Positions 36,799 to 45,568 of a stretch of DNA of 64,000 nucleotides are shown here, piece by piece; positions within the stretch are counted from its first letter, which is position 1, and each line of letters opens with the position of its first letter. Location: contig CAVSWD010000007.1 of the NCBI GenBank assembly GCA_963731615.1, forward strand, positions 52,720 through 116,719. Reading direction: 5' to 3'. Origin of the DNA: Gaiellasilicea sp963731615. Lineage in GTDB: Bacteria; Actinomycetota; Thermoleophilia; Gaiellales; Gaiellaceae. The position numbers were made by a program, and so were the translations under genes. The notes below the pieces were generated by a model. It was not told the DNA's origin and searched no databases. It worked only from the letters and a program-made list of their open reading frames with translations.

Positions 36799-37419
36799 GT
36801 GCGCCTGAGCCTCGTTCCCCGCCCGACCGAGTTCTACGACCTCTTTGCCCGAGCCGGCGAGAACGCGCTCGAAGCCGCGCGGCACGCTGAGACACGCTTC
36901 CGCGAGCACCCCAACTCCTCGATCAGCCAGGCGGACGTGAAGTCGATCGAGAAGGCCGGCGACGAGCTCACGCGCGAGCTGATCCAGCTCCTGAACACGC
37001 AGTACGTGACGCCGTTCGACCGCGAGGACATCTATGAGCTCGCGACGAAGCTCGACGACGTCGTCGACTACATCGAGGAGGCCAGCGACCTGCTCGGGCT
37101 CTACGGGATCGAATCCTCGACGAAGCACGCCCTCGAGCAGTGCAGCATCCTTGTCCAGGCGGTCGAGCAGCTGTCGATCGTGCTCACCCGGCTCAAAGGC
37201 CTCCGCGGGATCCAGGAGCCGCTCGTCGAGCTGAAGCGGCTCGAGGACGAAGGCGACCGGATCGTCCACGATGCGATCGCCGCGCTCTTCCGCGACGACC
37301 GGATCGACCCTCTGATCGTGATCCGGTGGAAGGACGTCTACGAAGGGCTGGAGCGGGCGATCGACTCCTGCGAGACCGCAGCGAACGTCGTCGCGAACAT
37401 CGCCGTCAAGAACGCGTAG
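36799..37419 (+). CDS. DUF47 PhoU-like regulator of Pit transport
   Basis: 206 aa, GTG start. All-helical PhoU-like fold with YDLFARAGENALEAARHAE and two metal-binding-type motifs, EKAGDELTREL and RLEDEGDRIVHD (E-x-x-x-D). DUF47 proteins are encoded with Pit transporters and modulate them. Two bp separate its stop from the Pit ATG. A candidate Pho box lies upstream. Confidence 0.9.
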   Translation: MRLSLVPRPTEFYDLFARAGENALEAARHAETRFREHPNSSISQADVKSIEKAGDELTRELIQLLNTQYVTPFDREDIYELATKLDDVVDYIEEASDLLGLYGIESSTKHALEQCSILVQAVEQLSIVLTRLKGLRGIQEPLVELKRLEDEGDRIVHDAIAALFRDDRIDPLIVIRWKDVYEGLERAIDSCETAANVVANIAVKNA

Positions 37420-37421
37420 CA

Positions 37422-38510
37422 ATGGACGACCTGACACTCGTCGCGGTCGTCGCCGTCGCGCTGTTCTTCGACTTCACGAACGGGTTCCACGACACCGCCA
37501 ACTCGATCGCGACGAGCGTGTCGACCCGCGCCCTGTCGCCGCGGGTCGCCGTGGTCAGCGCCGCGATCCTGAACGTCATCGGCGCGTTCGTCTCGCTCGA
37601 GGTCGCGGCCACGATCGCGAGCGGGATCGTCAATGCGGACGCGATCACGCTCGACGTCGTCATGGCTGGGCTCGTTGGCGCGATCACGTGGAACCTCGTC
37701 ACGTGGTATCTCGGCCTGCCCTCGAGCTCGAGCCACGCGCTGATCGGCGGTGTGCTCGGCTCCGCTGTGGCCGCCGCCGGGCTTGACGTCGTCAAGTGGG
37801 AAGGGATCAAGGACAAGGTCCTGATCCCCTCGCTGATCGCGCCCTTCGCCGGTCTCTTCCTCGCCGCCGCCCTGATGGTCTCGATCACGTGGCTGATCCG
37901 CCGCCGCTCGCCCGGGACGGTGAATCGCGTCTTCCGCCGGTTTCAGCTCGTCTCGGGCGGCTTCGTCGCGTTCACGCACGGCACCAACGATGCCCAGAAG
38001 ACGATGGGGATCATCGCGCTCGCGCTCGTCGCCGGCGGGCATCTCGCCGAGGGTGCCGACCCTCCGCGCTGGGTGATCGTCAGTGCCGCGCTGGCGATGG
38101 GTGCCGGCACGTACGCGGGCGGCTGGCGCATCATCAAGACACTCGGTACGAGGATCGCAAAGCTCGACCCGCCGCAGGGCTTCGCCGCGCAGACGGCGTG
38201 CGCGTCCATCCTCTGGACGACGGCGCACTACGGCTTTCCGGTCTCGACGACGCACGCGATCTCCGGCAGCGTCATGGGCGCGGGTGCCTCGCGCAGGCTC
38301 TCGGCGGTGCGCTGGGGGGTCGCGGGCAACATCGTCATCGCCTGGGTGATGACCATCCCCTGCGCAGCAGCCGTCGGCGCGGTGATGGAGACCGTGACCC
38401 GGCTGCCGGCAGGCGGCGCGATCGTCTTCGTGTTTGCCGCTGCGATCGCCTGGACGGCGTTCGCGGCCCGGCGCTGGCAGACGCGGCGGCTGGCCGCCGC
38501 GCCTGCCTGA
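37422..38510 (+). CDS. pit: Inorganic phosphate transporter, PiT family
   Basis: 362 aa, about ten helices. Duplicated PiT signatures: DFTNGFHDTANSIA near residue 17 and FTHGTNDAQKTMG near residue 187, plus SSSSHALIGG and STTHAISGS. Low-affinity metal-phosphate symporter. Co-transcribed with the DUF47 gene. The convergent PstS2 stop is 13 bp away. Confidence 0.93.
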   Translation: MDDLTLVAVVAVALFFDFTNGFHDTANSIATSVSTRALSPRVAVVSAAILNVIGAFVSLEVAATIASGIVNADAITLDVVMAGLVGAITWNLVTWYLGLPSSSSHALIGGVLGSAVAAAGLDVVKWEGIKDKVLIPSLIAPFAGLFLAAALMVSITWLIRRRSPGTVNRVFRRFQLVSGGFVAFTHGTNDAQKTMGIIALALVAGGHLAEGADPPRWVIVSAALAMGAGTYAGGWRIIKTLGTRIAKLDPPQGFAAQTACASILWTTAHYGFPVSTTHAISGSVMGAGASRRLSAVRWGVAGNIVIAWVMTIPCAAAVGAVMETVTRLPAGGAIVFVFAAAIAWTAFAARRWQTRRLAAAPA

Positions 38511-38523
38511 TTCCGCGATTTCG

Positions 38524-39456
38524 CTAGTTGTTCGCCTTCAAGGCCTGCAGATACTGGTAGCGAGCCTTCTTCAGCTGGCGGTCGGTGAGGGCGATGAAGC
38601 CCGACGTCTTCGCGATCGACCGCTCGTTGTTGAAGATGTAGCCGATGAAGCCGGCCACGACCGGGCGCTTGAACGAGTCTCGCTTCGCATAGATGAAGAG
38701 CGGGCGCGAGAGAGGGCGGTATGTATTGCTCTGCACCGACTTCACGCTCGGCGCCACGCACCCGGCGCCCTTGCCGGCGTCGACCGCGACCACCTTCAGC
38801 TTGTCCTTGTTCTCCTCGTAGTACGAGTAGCCGAAGTAGCCGAGCGAACCGCGCTCGCCCTCGACGCCCTGGACGACGATGTTGTCGTCCTCGGTGGCCA
38901 GATAGTCCGAGCGGCTCGCCTTCGCCTTGCCGTTGATCGCCTCGGTGAAGTAGTCGAATGTGCCCGAGTCGGTGCCAGCGCCGAAGAGCTTCAGGGCCAC
39001 GTTCGGGAAGCCGTCGCGCACCTGGCTCCAGTTCGAGATCTTCGAGCCCGGCTCCCAGATCTTCTTCAGTTCGGCGACCGTCAGGCAGTTAACCCAGGTG
39101 TTCTGCCTGTTGACGACGATCGAGAGCCCGTCGTTGGCGACGGTGAACGCCACCCACTTGATGCCGGCGTCGCGGCACTTGACCGCTTCGGACTGCTTCA
39201 TCGGGCGCGACGCGTTCGCGAGGTCGGTCTCGTTCCGGCAGAAGCGCTCGAAGCCGCCGCCGGTACCGGAGATCGCGACCGTGACACGAGCGCCGCTGTT
39301 TTTCTTCTGAAATCCCTCAGCAGCCGCAGCCGTATACGGGCCGAGCGTGCTCGAGCCGTCCGCCGTCACCGACCCGCCGAGCGCGCTCACCCCCGCCGTC
39401 GCGGACGCGGCGAGCACGACGGTGGCAAGCACCGCCAGAGCGATCAACTTCCTCAT
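38524..39456 (-). CDS. pstS: Phosphate ABC transporter substrate-binding protein PstS (second copy)
   Basis: 310 aa from ATG 39456 with AGGGGAG 5 bp upstream. Sec signal peptide without lipobox (IALAVLATVVLAASATAGV). Phosphate-binding motifs: VTADGSSTLGPYTAAAAEG, AISGTGGGFERF, DLANASRPM, GAGTDSGTFDYF. Clear paralogue of the PstS lipoprotein at 42829-43806. It stands alone, downstream of its own candidate Pho box and not contiguous with pstCAB. Confidence 0.93.
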   Translation of the reverse strand: MRKLIALAVLATVVLAASATAGVSALGGSVTADGSSTLGPYTAAAAEGFQKKNSGARVTVAISGTGGGFERFCRNETDLANASRPMKQSEAVKCRDAGIKWVAFTVANDGLSIVVNRQNTWVNCLTVAELKKIWEPGSKISNWSQVRDGFPNVALKLFGAGTDSGTFDYFTEAINGKAKASRSDYLATEDDNIVVQGVEGERGSLGYFGYSYYEENKDKLKVVAVDAGKGAGCVAPSVKSVQSNTYRPLSRPLFIYAKRDSFKRPVVAGFIGYIFNNERSIAKTSGFIALTDRQLKKARYQYLQALKANN

Positions 39457-39530
39457 GGTTCTCCCCTGTCTCGTTTCCACGCTGTCGCAGGGAGTGTCGG
39501 AGCGGACGGGCACCGCGTGGGTCGAAAGAA

Positions 39531-39559
39531 GGTGAAGGTGTGGCGGCGGAGTTGTGAAC
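39531..39559 (-). promoter_or_regulatory. Candidate Pho box before the second pstS
   Basis: On the minus strand: GTTCACA-ACTC-CGCCGCC-ACAC-CTTCACC, three 7-bp units at 11-bp spacing, the middle one degenerate. About 75 bp upstream of the pstS2 start, also just beyond the phoU stop. Confidence 0.6.
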
Positions 39560-39567
39560 CCGCAGCG

Positions 39568-40233
39568 CTACCGATGCGACGCGTCGGTGAACTCGCGGAA
39601 CTCGCCGGTGACGAGGTAGGCGGTCTGCTCGCCGATGTCGACGGCATGGTCGCCGATCCGCTCGAGGCAGCGCGAGACGAGGATCATCCGCAGGCCCCAC
39701 TCCCGCTCCTCGAGATCGTGGCCGATGTCCAGCAGCCGGTTGACGACTCGGCGGTTCGCGCGGTCGATCAGCTCGTCGAGATCGAGCAGCGACTCGGCCG
39801 CCTCGCGGTCACGCGTCGAGAGCGAGTCGAGCGCCACCCGGATCATCTGCTCGGCCCGGTCGCCCATCTCGCGGAACCCCTCGAGCAGGAAGGTGTCAGG
39901 CGGCAGGCCCTGCGTCAGCTTCGTCAGCTTCGCGATCGTCGTGCAGAGGTCGCCCATCCGCTCGAGGTGCAGGTTGTCCTTCAGGATCGCCAGCACCAGG
40001 CGGAGGTCGCTCGCAACCGGGGTCTGCCGGGCGAGCAGGAGCTCGATGCCCTGCTCGACGCCGAAGTACGACGCGTCGATCTCGTCGTCGAACGCGATCA
40101 CCTCGTCCGAGAGCTCGACGTCCTGGGTGCAGACGGCTTCGACGGCGCCGCGCACCGAGCGCAGCACGAGCTCGCCCTCGGCGCGCAGCCCGGCTTCGAG
40201 CTGGTCGAGCTCCGCCTGGAAGGAGATCCTCAA
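39568..40233 (-). CDS. phoU: Phosphate transport regulator PhoU
   Basis: 221 aa, two three-helix PhoU repeats with metal motifs DDEIDASYFGVE and DLDELIDRANRR, and LVSRCLERIGDHAVDIGE. PhoU links the Pst transporter to the sensor kinase and damps signalling when phosphate is plentiful. TTG start overlaps the PstB stop as TTGA. Last gene of pstSCAB-phoU. Confidence 0.92.
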   Translation of the reverse strand: MRISFQAELDQLEAGLRAEGELVLRSVRGAVEAVCTQDVELSDEVIAFDDEIDASYFGVEQGIELLLARQTPVASDLRLVLAILKDNLHLERMGDLCTTIAKLTKLTQGLPPDTFLLEGFREMGDRAEQMIRVALDSLSTRDREAAESLLDLDELIDRANRRVVNRLLDIGHDLEEREWGLRMILVSRCLERIGDHAVDIGEQTAYLVTGEFREFTDASHR

Positions 40234-41060
40234 CCGAACCGCCCGGTCACGTAGTCCTCCGTCCGCCGGTCGGCCGGGGTCGTGAAGATCTTCGCGGTCT
40301 TGTCGTACTCGACAAGCACGCCCGTCCGCTTGCCGTCGGGGGTGACCTCGACCGAGAAGAACGCGGTCATGTCCGCGACGCGGGCCGCCTGCTGCATGTT
40401 GTGCGTGACGATCACGATCGAATAATCGCGCTTCAGCTCGTGCATCAAGTCCTCGATCCGCGTCGTCGAGATCGGATCGAGCGCAGACGCCGGCTCGTCC
40501 ATCAGGATCACGTCCGGCTCGACCGCGAGGCAACGGGCGATGCAGAGCCGCTGCTGCTGGCCGCCGGAAAGCCCGAGTGCGTTCTCCTTCAGCCGGTCCT
40601 TGACCTCGTCCCAGAGCGCCGCCCGCTGGAGCGCCTGCTCGACGCGCTCGCCCAGGTCACCCTTGAGGCCGAGCACACGCGGCCCGAAGGCGATGTTGTC
40701 GTAGATCGACTTGGGGAACGGATTCGGCTTCTGGAACACCATCCCGATCCGGCGTCGCACTTCGACCGGATCGACGTCGTCGTCGTAGAGATCCTTCCCG
40801 TGGTAGAGCACGTCACCGGAGACGCGCGCGCTCGGCACGAGGTCGTTCATCCGGTCGAAGCAGCGTATGAGGGTGCTCTTGCCGCAGCCGGACGGGCCGA
40901 TAAATGCCGTCACCGCCTGCTCGTAGATGTCGAGCGTCACATCGTGAATCGCGACATTGCCGCCGTAGGCGACCTGGAGGTTGCGCACCTCGAAGACCGG
41001 CGTGCGTGGGACGAAGTCGCTGCCGGCGACCGGGTGGATCGCGATTTGGGGTGCGGTCAT
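40230..41060 (-). CDS. pstB: Phosphate ABC transporter ATP-binding protein PstB
   Basis: 276 aa, ATG 41060, 2 bp after PstA. Walker A GPSGCGKST, Q-loop KPNPFP, signature LSGGQQQR, Walker B VILMDEPASALDP, switch His in VTHNM. Typical PstB length and the PstB-specific RCFDRMNDL. Energises PstAC. Confidence 0.96.
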   Translation of the reverse strand: MTAPQIAIHPVAGSDFVPRTPVFEVRNLQVAYGGNVAIHDVTLDIYEQAVTAFIGPSGCGKSTLIRCFDRMNDLVPSARVSGDVLYHGKDLYDDDVDPVEVRRRIGMVFQKPNPFPKSIYDNIAFGPRVLGLKGDLGERVEQALQRAALWDEVKDRLKENALGLSGGQQQRLCIARCLAVEPDVILMDEPASALDPISTTRIEDLMHELKRDYSIVIVTHNMQQAARVADMTAFFSVEVTPDGKRTGVLVEYDKTAKIFTTPADRRTEDYVTGRFG

Positions 41061-41062
41061 GG

Positions 41063-41902
41063 TCACCAGGTCCGTCGATAGCGGTTGCGGATGAAGATTG
41101 CGAACGCGTTCAGCGTCAGGAGGATCACGAGCAGGACCATGATGCAGGCGGCGGCGAGCAGCTTGAACTCCTCCTGGGGCAGCCGCAGGTACTGGTAGAT
41201 CTGGATCGGCAGCGCGGTGAACGGCCCCAGGATCGTCGGGTCGAAGGAGATGTACGTGACTGCGCCGATCATGATCAGCGGCGCCGTCTCGCCGATCGCG
41301 CGCGAGAGCGCGAGGATCGAGCCCGTCGCGATCCCCGGAATCGCAGCCGGCAGCACCTGACGCGAGACCACCTGCCACTGGGTCGCGCCGAGCGCGTAGG
41401 CGCCCTGGCGGATCGAGTCCGGGACCGAGCGAATCGCCTCGCGCGCCGCGATGATCACCGTCGGCAGCACGAGCAGCGTCAGGATCATCGCGCCCGCCAG
41501 CAGCACCTGCCCCAGCCCGATCCCGCGCACGAGGAAGGCGAGCCCGAGGATCCCGTAGACGATCGACGGCACCGCGGCCAGGTTCTGGATGTTGATCTCG
41601 AGCAGGCGGTTGTACCAGCGCGTCTTGTCTGCGTACTCCTCGAGGTAGACGGCCGTGCCGACGCCGAGCGGAACGACGAAGAGGAGCAGGAGCACGCCCA
41701 TGTAGAGCGTGGCCAGGATCGCCGGCCGCGCGCCCGCGATCTCGGGATCCAGCGAGGGCGGGTTCGTCAGCAGCGTCAGGTCGAAGTACGGCAGCCCGTC
41801 GCGGAAGACGTCGACGAGGAGGACGGTCAGCATCAGGAAGCCGACGAAGAGCGAGAAGACGAGAGCGCCCTTGAAGAGGGCGCCTTTCAGGGACCGGCTC
41901 AC
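41063..41902 (-). CDS. pstA: Phosphate ABC transporter permease PstA
   Basis: 279 aa, six helices, GTG start overlapping the PstC stop (GTGA). Coupling loop EAIRSVPDSIRQGAYALGAT and conserved SRAIGETAPLIMIGA. Forms the channel with PstC. Confidence 0.95.
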   Translation of the reverse strand: MSRSLKGALFKGALVFSLFVGFLMLTVLLVDVFRDGLPYFDLTLLTNPPSLDPEIAGARPAILATLYMGVLLLLFVVPLGVGTAVYLEEYADKTRWYNRLLEINIQNLAAVPSIVYGILGLAFLVRGIGLGQVLLAGAMILTLLVLPTVIIAAREAIRSVPDSIRQGAYALGATQWQVVSRQVLPAAIPGIATGSILALSRAIGETAPLIMIGAVTYISFDPTILGPFTALPIQIYQYLRLPQEEFKLLAAACIMVLLVILLTLNAFAIFIRNRYRRTW

Positions 41903-42828
41903 TCGTATACCTCCCGGTACTTGCGGACGAGGCGGATCGCGAAGACGTTCATCACGAGCGTCAGCACGAAGAGGAGGGCGCCGACCGCGAAGATCGTCTT
42001 GTACTCGAGCGAGCCGGTGGGGATGTCACCGGCACCGGTCGCGGCGATGAATGCCGTCATCGTCTCGGCCGCTTCGCGCGGGTCGAACGTCAGGTTCGGC
42101 TGCTGCCCCATCGCGATCAGCACGATCATCGTCTCGCCGACGGCGCGCGAGATCGCGAGCACGAACGAGGCGATGATCCCGGAGACGGCCGCGGGGACGA
42201 CGACCCTCGTCGCCACCTGCATCTTGGTCGAGCCGAGCGCGTAGGCGCCGTCGCGCAGGTCGCGCGGCACCGCGCCCATCGCGTCCTCGGAGAGCGACGC
42301 GACCGTCGGCATCAGCATCACCCCCATCACGAGCCCCGCCGAGAGCGTGTTGAAGATGTCGACCTGGATCCCGATCTCGCGCAGCAACGGGGTCATGAAC
42401 GTGAGCGCGAAGTAGCCGAAGACGATCGTCGGGATCCCGGCCAGGATCTCGAGCGCCGGCTTCAGGGTTCCGCGAGTTCGCGGCGACGCGTACTCGCTCA
42501 GGTAGATCGCGGCGCCGAGGCCGAGCGGCATCGCCACAAGGCTCGCGATCAATGAAACGAGCAGCGTCCCCGCGACGAGCTGGAGGACGCCGAAGCTCGC
42601 AGGCTCGAACAGCGGCGCCCACGTCGTGCCGGTGAGGAAGTCGGAGACCGGCACCTCCTGGAAGAACTCGAAGGCGGGGACGAACAACGCGACCACGATC
42701 CCGACCGTCGTCGCGACCGAGATCAGCGCACAGAGGAAGAGAAGGCCCTTGACGACGTCCTCTCCGAACCGGCGGTGCTGGGCGCGGAGCCGTAGCTCCG
42801 CGCCCGCCGTCAGATCCGTCGACGCCAA
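41899..42828 (-). CDS. pstC: Phosphate ABC transporter permease PstC
   Basis: 309 aa, six helices. TTG start (42826-42828) directly abuts the PstS TAG. Coupling loop EDAMGAVPRDLRDGAYALGS and SRAVGETMIVLIAMG are diagnostic. Co-transcribed with pstS. Confidence 0.95.
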   Translation of the reverse strand: MASTDLTAGAELRLRAQHRRFGEDVVKGLLFLCALISVATTVGIVVALFVPAFEFFQEVPVSDFLTGTTWAPLFEPASFGVLQLVAGTLLVSLIASLVAMPLGLGAAIYLSEYASPRTRGTLKPALEILAGIPTIVFGYFALTFMTPLLREIGIQVDIFNTLSAGLVMGVMLMPTVASLSEDAMGAVPRDLRDGAYALGSTKMQVATRVVVPAAVSGIIASFVLAISRAVGETMIVLIAMGQQPNLTFDPREAAETMTAFIAATGAGDIPTGSLEYKTIFAVGALLFVLTLVMNVFAIRLVRKYREVYE

Positions 42829-43806
42829 CTACGCCCCGGTGGCCGCTTCGAGGTCGGCGTTCGCCTTGTCCAGCTGCTCGTCGGTCAGCGGCACGAACTG
42901 CGACGCCTCCGCGATCGACTTCTCGTTCTCGAGCAGGTAGCGAAGGAACGCCTCGACCTCGGGCCGGGCGAGCGCTTCCTTCTTCACGTAGATGAAGAGC
43001 GGCCGCGAGAGCGGCTCGTAGGTGCCGTCCTGCGCGGTCGCCACGCTCGGCGCGACGCAGCCGTCGCCGCCGTCGATCTCGAGCGCCTTCAGCGTGTCCT
43101 GGTTCTCCTCGAAGTAGGAGTAGCCGAAGTAGCCGAGCCCGCCCTGCTCGCCCGAGACGCCGGTGACGATCGTGTTGTCGTCCTCGCTCGCCGAGTAGTC
43201 GGAGCGGCTCGCACCCTCCTCGCCGTTGATCTCGCCGGTGAAGTAGTCGAACGTGCCCGAGTCGGTGCCGGGTCCGAAGAGCTTGATCTCCTCGTCGGGG
43301 AAGGCGGGATCGACATCCTGCCAGCTGTCGACCTCGGAGCCGGGCTCCCAGATCGTCTTCAGCTGCTCGGTCGTCAGGCAGTCGACCCAATCGTTGTCTT
43401 TATTGACAATGACGGTGAGCGCGTCGTTCGCGACCTGGAACTCGACCGGCTCAATGCCGGCCTCCTCGCAGATCGCCGCCTCCTCGTCCTTGATCGGCCG
43501 CGAGGCATTCGAGATGTCGGTCTCGCCGCGGCAGAAGCGCTCGAAGCCGCCGCCCGTACCGGAGACGCCGACCGTGACCTGCACCTCGGGCTGCGCGGAC
43601 CGGAACTTCTCGGCCGCCGCAGTCGTGTAGGGACCGACGGTGCTCGAGCCGTCGGCCTGAATCCGGCCGGAGAGATCGCCGCCCGCAGCACCCGTCGTCG
43701 TCCCCGTTGCGTCGCTGTCGCCGTCACGGCCGCAGCCGGCCGCCAGCAGCGTCAAAAGCGCCAGCAGCAGCGCAATTCCCACACTCGTTCGCGTCGTTGT
43801 CGTCAT
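42829..43806 (-). CDS. pstS: Phosphate ABC transporter substrate-binding lipoprotein PstS
   Basis: 325 aa. Lipobox LLAAGC (Cys24), a Thr/Gly-rich linker, then the phosphate-binding fold: IQADGSSTVGPYTTAAAE, GVSGTGGGFERF, DISNASRPI, GPGTDSGTFDYF. First gene of the pst operon, directly below a four-unit Pho box. Paralogue of the gene at 38524-39456. Confidence 0.94.
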   Translation of the reverse strand: MTTTTRTSVGIALLLALLTLLAAGCGRDGDSDATGTTTGAAGGDLSGRIQADGSSTVGPYTTAAAEKFRSAQPEVQVTVGVSGTGGGFERFCRGETDISNASRPIKDEEAAICEEAGIEPVEFQVANDALTVIVNKDNDWVDCLTTEQLKTIWEPGSEVDSWQDVDPAFPDEEIKLFGPGTDSGTFDYFTGEINGEEGASRSDYSASEDDNTIVTGVSGEQGGLGYFGYSYFEENQDTLKALEIDGGDGCVAPSVATAQDGTYEPLSRPLFIYVKKEALARPEVEAFLRYLLENEKSIAEASQFVPLTDEQLDKANADLEAATGA

Positions 43807-43840
43807 GCAGCGAGTGTTCCAACCCCGCCGCCGGCCGGGG

Positions 43841-43880
43841 GGTGCCGGGTGGTGAACGTCCGGTAAGAGAGTGGTGAAGG
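43841..43880 (-). promoter_or_regulatory. Pho box, four 11-bp units, before pstS
   Basis: Reading the minus strand: CCTTCAC-CACT, CTCTTAC-CGGA, CGTTCAC-CACC, CGGCACC. Four 7-bp half-sites at exact 11-bp spacing matching the actinobacterial PhoP/RegX3 direct-repeat pattern; 35 bp upstream of the pstS ATG and 3 bp from the kinase stop. Confidence 0.75.
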
Positions 43881-43882
43881 AG

Positions 43883-44800
43883 TTAGGTGCGGGTGGGGAA
43901 CGCGCAGCGGATCTCGAGCCCCTGCCCGCGGCCACCGCGCGCCTCGACGGTTCCTCCGGCCGAAGCGACGACGTGCTTGACGATCGCGAGCCCGAGACCC
44001 GTGCCGCGCGAGGCCCTGGAGCGGTCGGCCCGGTAGAAGCGTTCGAACAGGCGCGGCAGGTCGGATTCCTCGACGCCGGCGCCGTCGTCGCGGACGCTGA
44101 GGACGGTCTGGCCGTTCTCCCGGCGCACCGACAACGTCGCGCTCGAGCCCGGCCCCGCGTAGCGGACGGCGTTCTCGGCGAGGTTGCGCGCCACGACGCG
44201 GAGCATGCGCGGACGCACCTCGGCGTTCGCATCCTCGTCACCCTCGACGTGGAGCGCGACGCCCGCGCGAACTGCGTGCTCCTCCAGCTCGGCGACGACC
44301 TCCCGCAGGACGGGGAGCACGGGCTCGGCGCCGAGCGAGACGACTCGGGTGCCCGACTCGAGCTCCGCCAGGAAGAGAACCTCGTCGATCAACTCCCGGA
44401 TCTGGTCGATCTCACCGCGCGCCTGCTGGACGAGCGCATCAACGTCCTCACCGGGCAGGCCCGCGAGCTCGAGCAGGGCGAGCAGGCGCGCCAGCGGCGT
44501 CCGGAGCTCGTGCGAGACGGCGGCGGTGAAGCCGGAGCGAAGCTCCTCGTAGGCGGCCAGGTCGCCGGCCTCCGAGACGTAGACGAGCCGCTCCCGCCGG
44601 CCGTCGATCTCGTATGGAACGATCAGCGCGCGCTCGCTGTCGAGCAGCTCGGAGCTCAGCTCGTCGCCCTCGCGCACCCCCAGCGCCTGGCGGGCGCGCC
44701 GGCTCGCGGTGACGACGACGCCGGCGTCGTCGAGCACGACGACCGCCTCCCGGCTCTCCTCCAGCAGGACCTGCCCGCGCAGTGCGTCTGCATTCACCAC
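43883..44800 (-). CDS. Phosphate sensor histidine kinase (PhoR/SenX3-like, soluble)
   Basis: 305 aa, GTG start. Residues about 10-80 form a small PAS-like sensor; DHp H-box SHELRTPLARL near residue 96; HATPase with N box NLAENAVRYA, G1 DDGAGV and G2 GTGLGLAIV. No transmembrane helix is visible, so membrane contact would be through PhoU/Pst, as known for SenX3/PhoR pathways. Divergent from the response regulator, sharing a Pho box. Confidence 0.88.
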   Translation of the reverse strand: MVNADALRGQVLLEESREAVVVLDDAGVVVTASRRARQALGVREGDELSSELLDSERALIVPYEIDGRRERLVYVSEAGDLAAYEELRSGFTAAVSHELRTPLARLLALLELAGLPGEDVDALVQQARGEIDQIRELIDEVLFLAELESGTRVVSLGAEPVLPVLREVVAELEEHAVRAGVALHVEGDEDANAEVRPRMLRVVARNLAENAVRYAGPGSSATLSVRRENGQTVLSVRDDGAGVEESDLPRLFERFYRADRSRASRGTGLGLAIVKHVVASAGGTVEARGGRGQGLEIRCAFPTRT

Positions 44801-44824
44801 CCCGTTACCACTCCTTCACCCCGC
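44792..44824. promoter_or_regulatory. Pho box between the divergent kinase and regulator genes
   Basis: ATTCACC-ACCC, CGTTACC-ACTC, CTTCACC-CCGC: three 7-bp units at 11-bp spacing on the plus strand, lying over the kinase start and about 30 bp before the regulator start. Implies autoregulation. Confidence 0.72.
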
Positions 44825-44854
44825 GAGAGCACGTTCCGCTTGCATGATGCACAC

Positions 44855-45550
44855 GTGGCGAAGGTGTTGATCATCGAGGACGACGACGTGATCGCCCAGG
44901 GAATGGCGCGACACCTCACCGCCGCCGGCTTCGACGCGGTCGGGGTCGCAAACGGCGAGACGGGGCTCGCGCGGCTGCGCTACGAGCAGCCCGACGTCTG
45001 CGTGCTCGACCTGATGCTCCCCGGTATCGACGGCTGGCGCGTGATCGAGCAGGCGCGCGGCGAGGGCATCGGCACGCCGATCGTCGTCGTCAGCGCCCGC
45101 GGCACCGAGCACGACCGGATCAACGCGCTCGAGCTCGGCGCCGACGACTACCTCGTGAAGCCCTTCTCGATGAAGGAGCTCGCCGCACGCGTGTCCGCGG
45201 CCGCGCGCCGCGGCACCCGCGCGCAGGAACCGAGGCGCGGCGAGGAGATCTCGGTCGAGGAGCTACGCCTCGACCCGCGCAACGTGCAGGCGTACGTGGA
45301 CGGCGAGAGCGCGAACCTGACCCCGACCGAGTTCCGGCTCCTCTACGCGCTCGCCCTCGACCAGGGCCGTGTGCTCACCCGCGACGAGCTGCTGCAGCGG
45401 GTCTGGGGCAGGCGCGCCTCGCACCGCGACCGGACGGTGGACGTCTTCGTCCGCAAGCTGCGCGAGAAGGTCGACTCCCGCTCCTCGCGGCACACGTTCA
45501 TCCAGACGCGCTACGGCGTCGGCTACAAGCTCGACCCGGCGCCGAAGTAG
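44855..45550 (+). CDS. Phosphate response regulator, OmpR/PhoB family (RegX3-like)
   Basis: 231 aa, GTG start. Receiver residues 1-118 with acidic pocket IEDDD, phospho-Asp in VLDLMLPG and Lys in YLVKPFS; winged-helix effector about 135-228 (LTPTEFRLLYALAL, RDRTVDVFVRKLREKV, RYGVGYKL). Partner of the divergent kinase; expected to bind the 11-bp repeat sites of this cluster. Confidence 0.92.
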   Translation: MAKVLIIEDDDVIAQGMARHLTAAGFDAVGVANGETGLARLRYEQPDVCVLDLMLPGIDGWRVIEQARGEGIGTPIVVVSARGTEHDRINALELGADDYLVKPFSMKELAARVSAAARRGTRAQEPRRGEEISVEELRLDPRNVQAYVDGESANLTPTEFRLLYALALDQGRVLTRDELLQRVWGRRASHRDRTVDVFVRKLREKVDSRSSRHTFIQTRYGVGYKLDPAPK

Positions 45551-45568
45551 TCCGCGCCGAAGTAGCGG

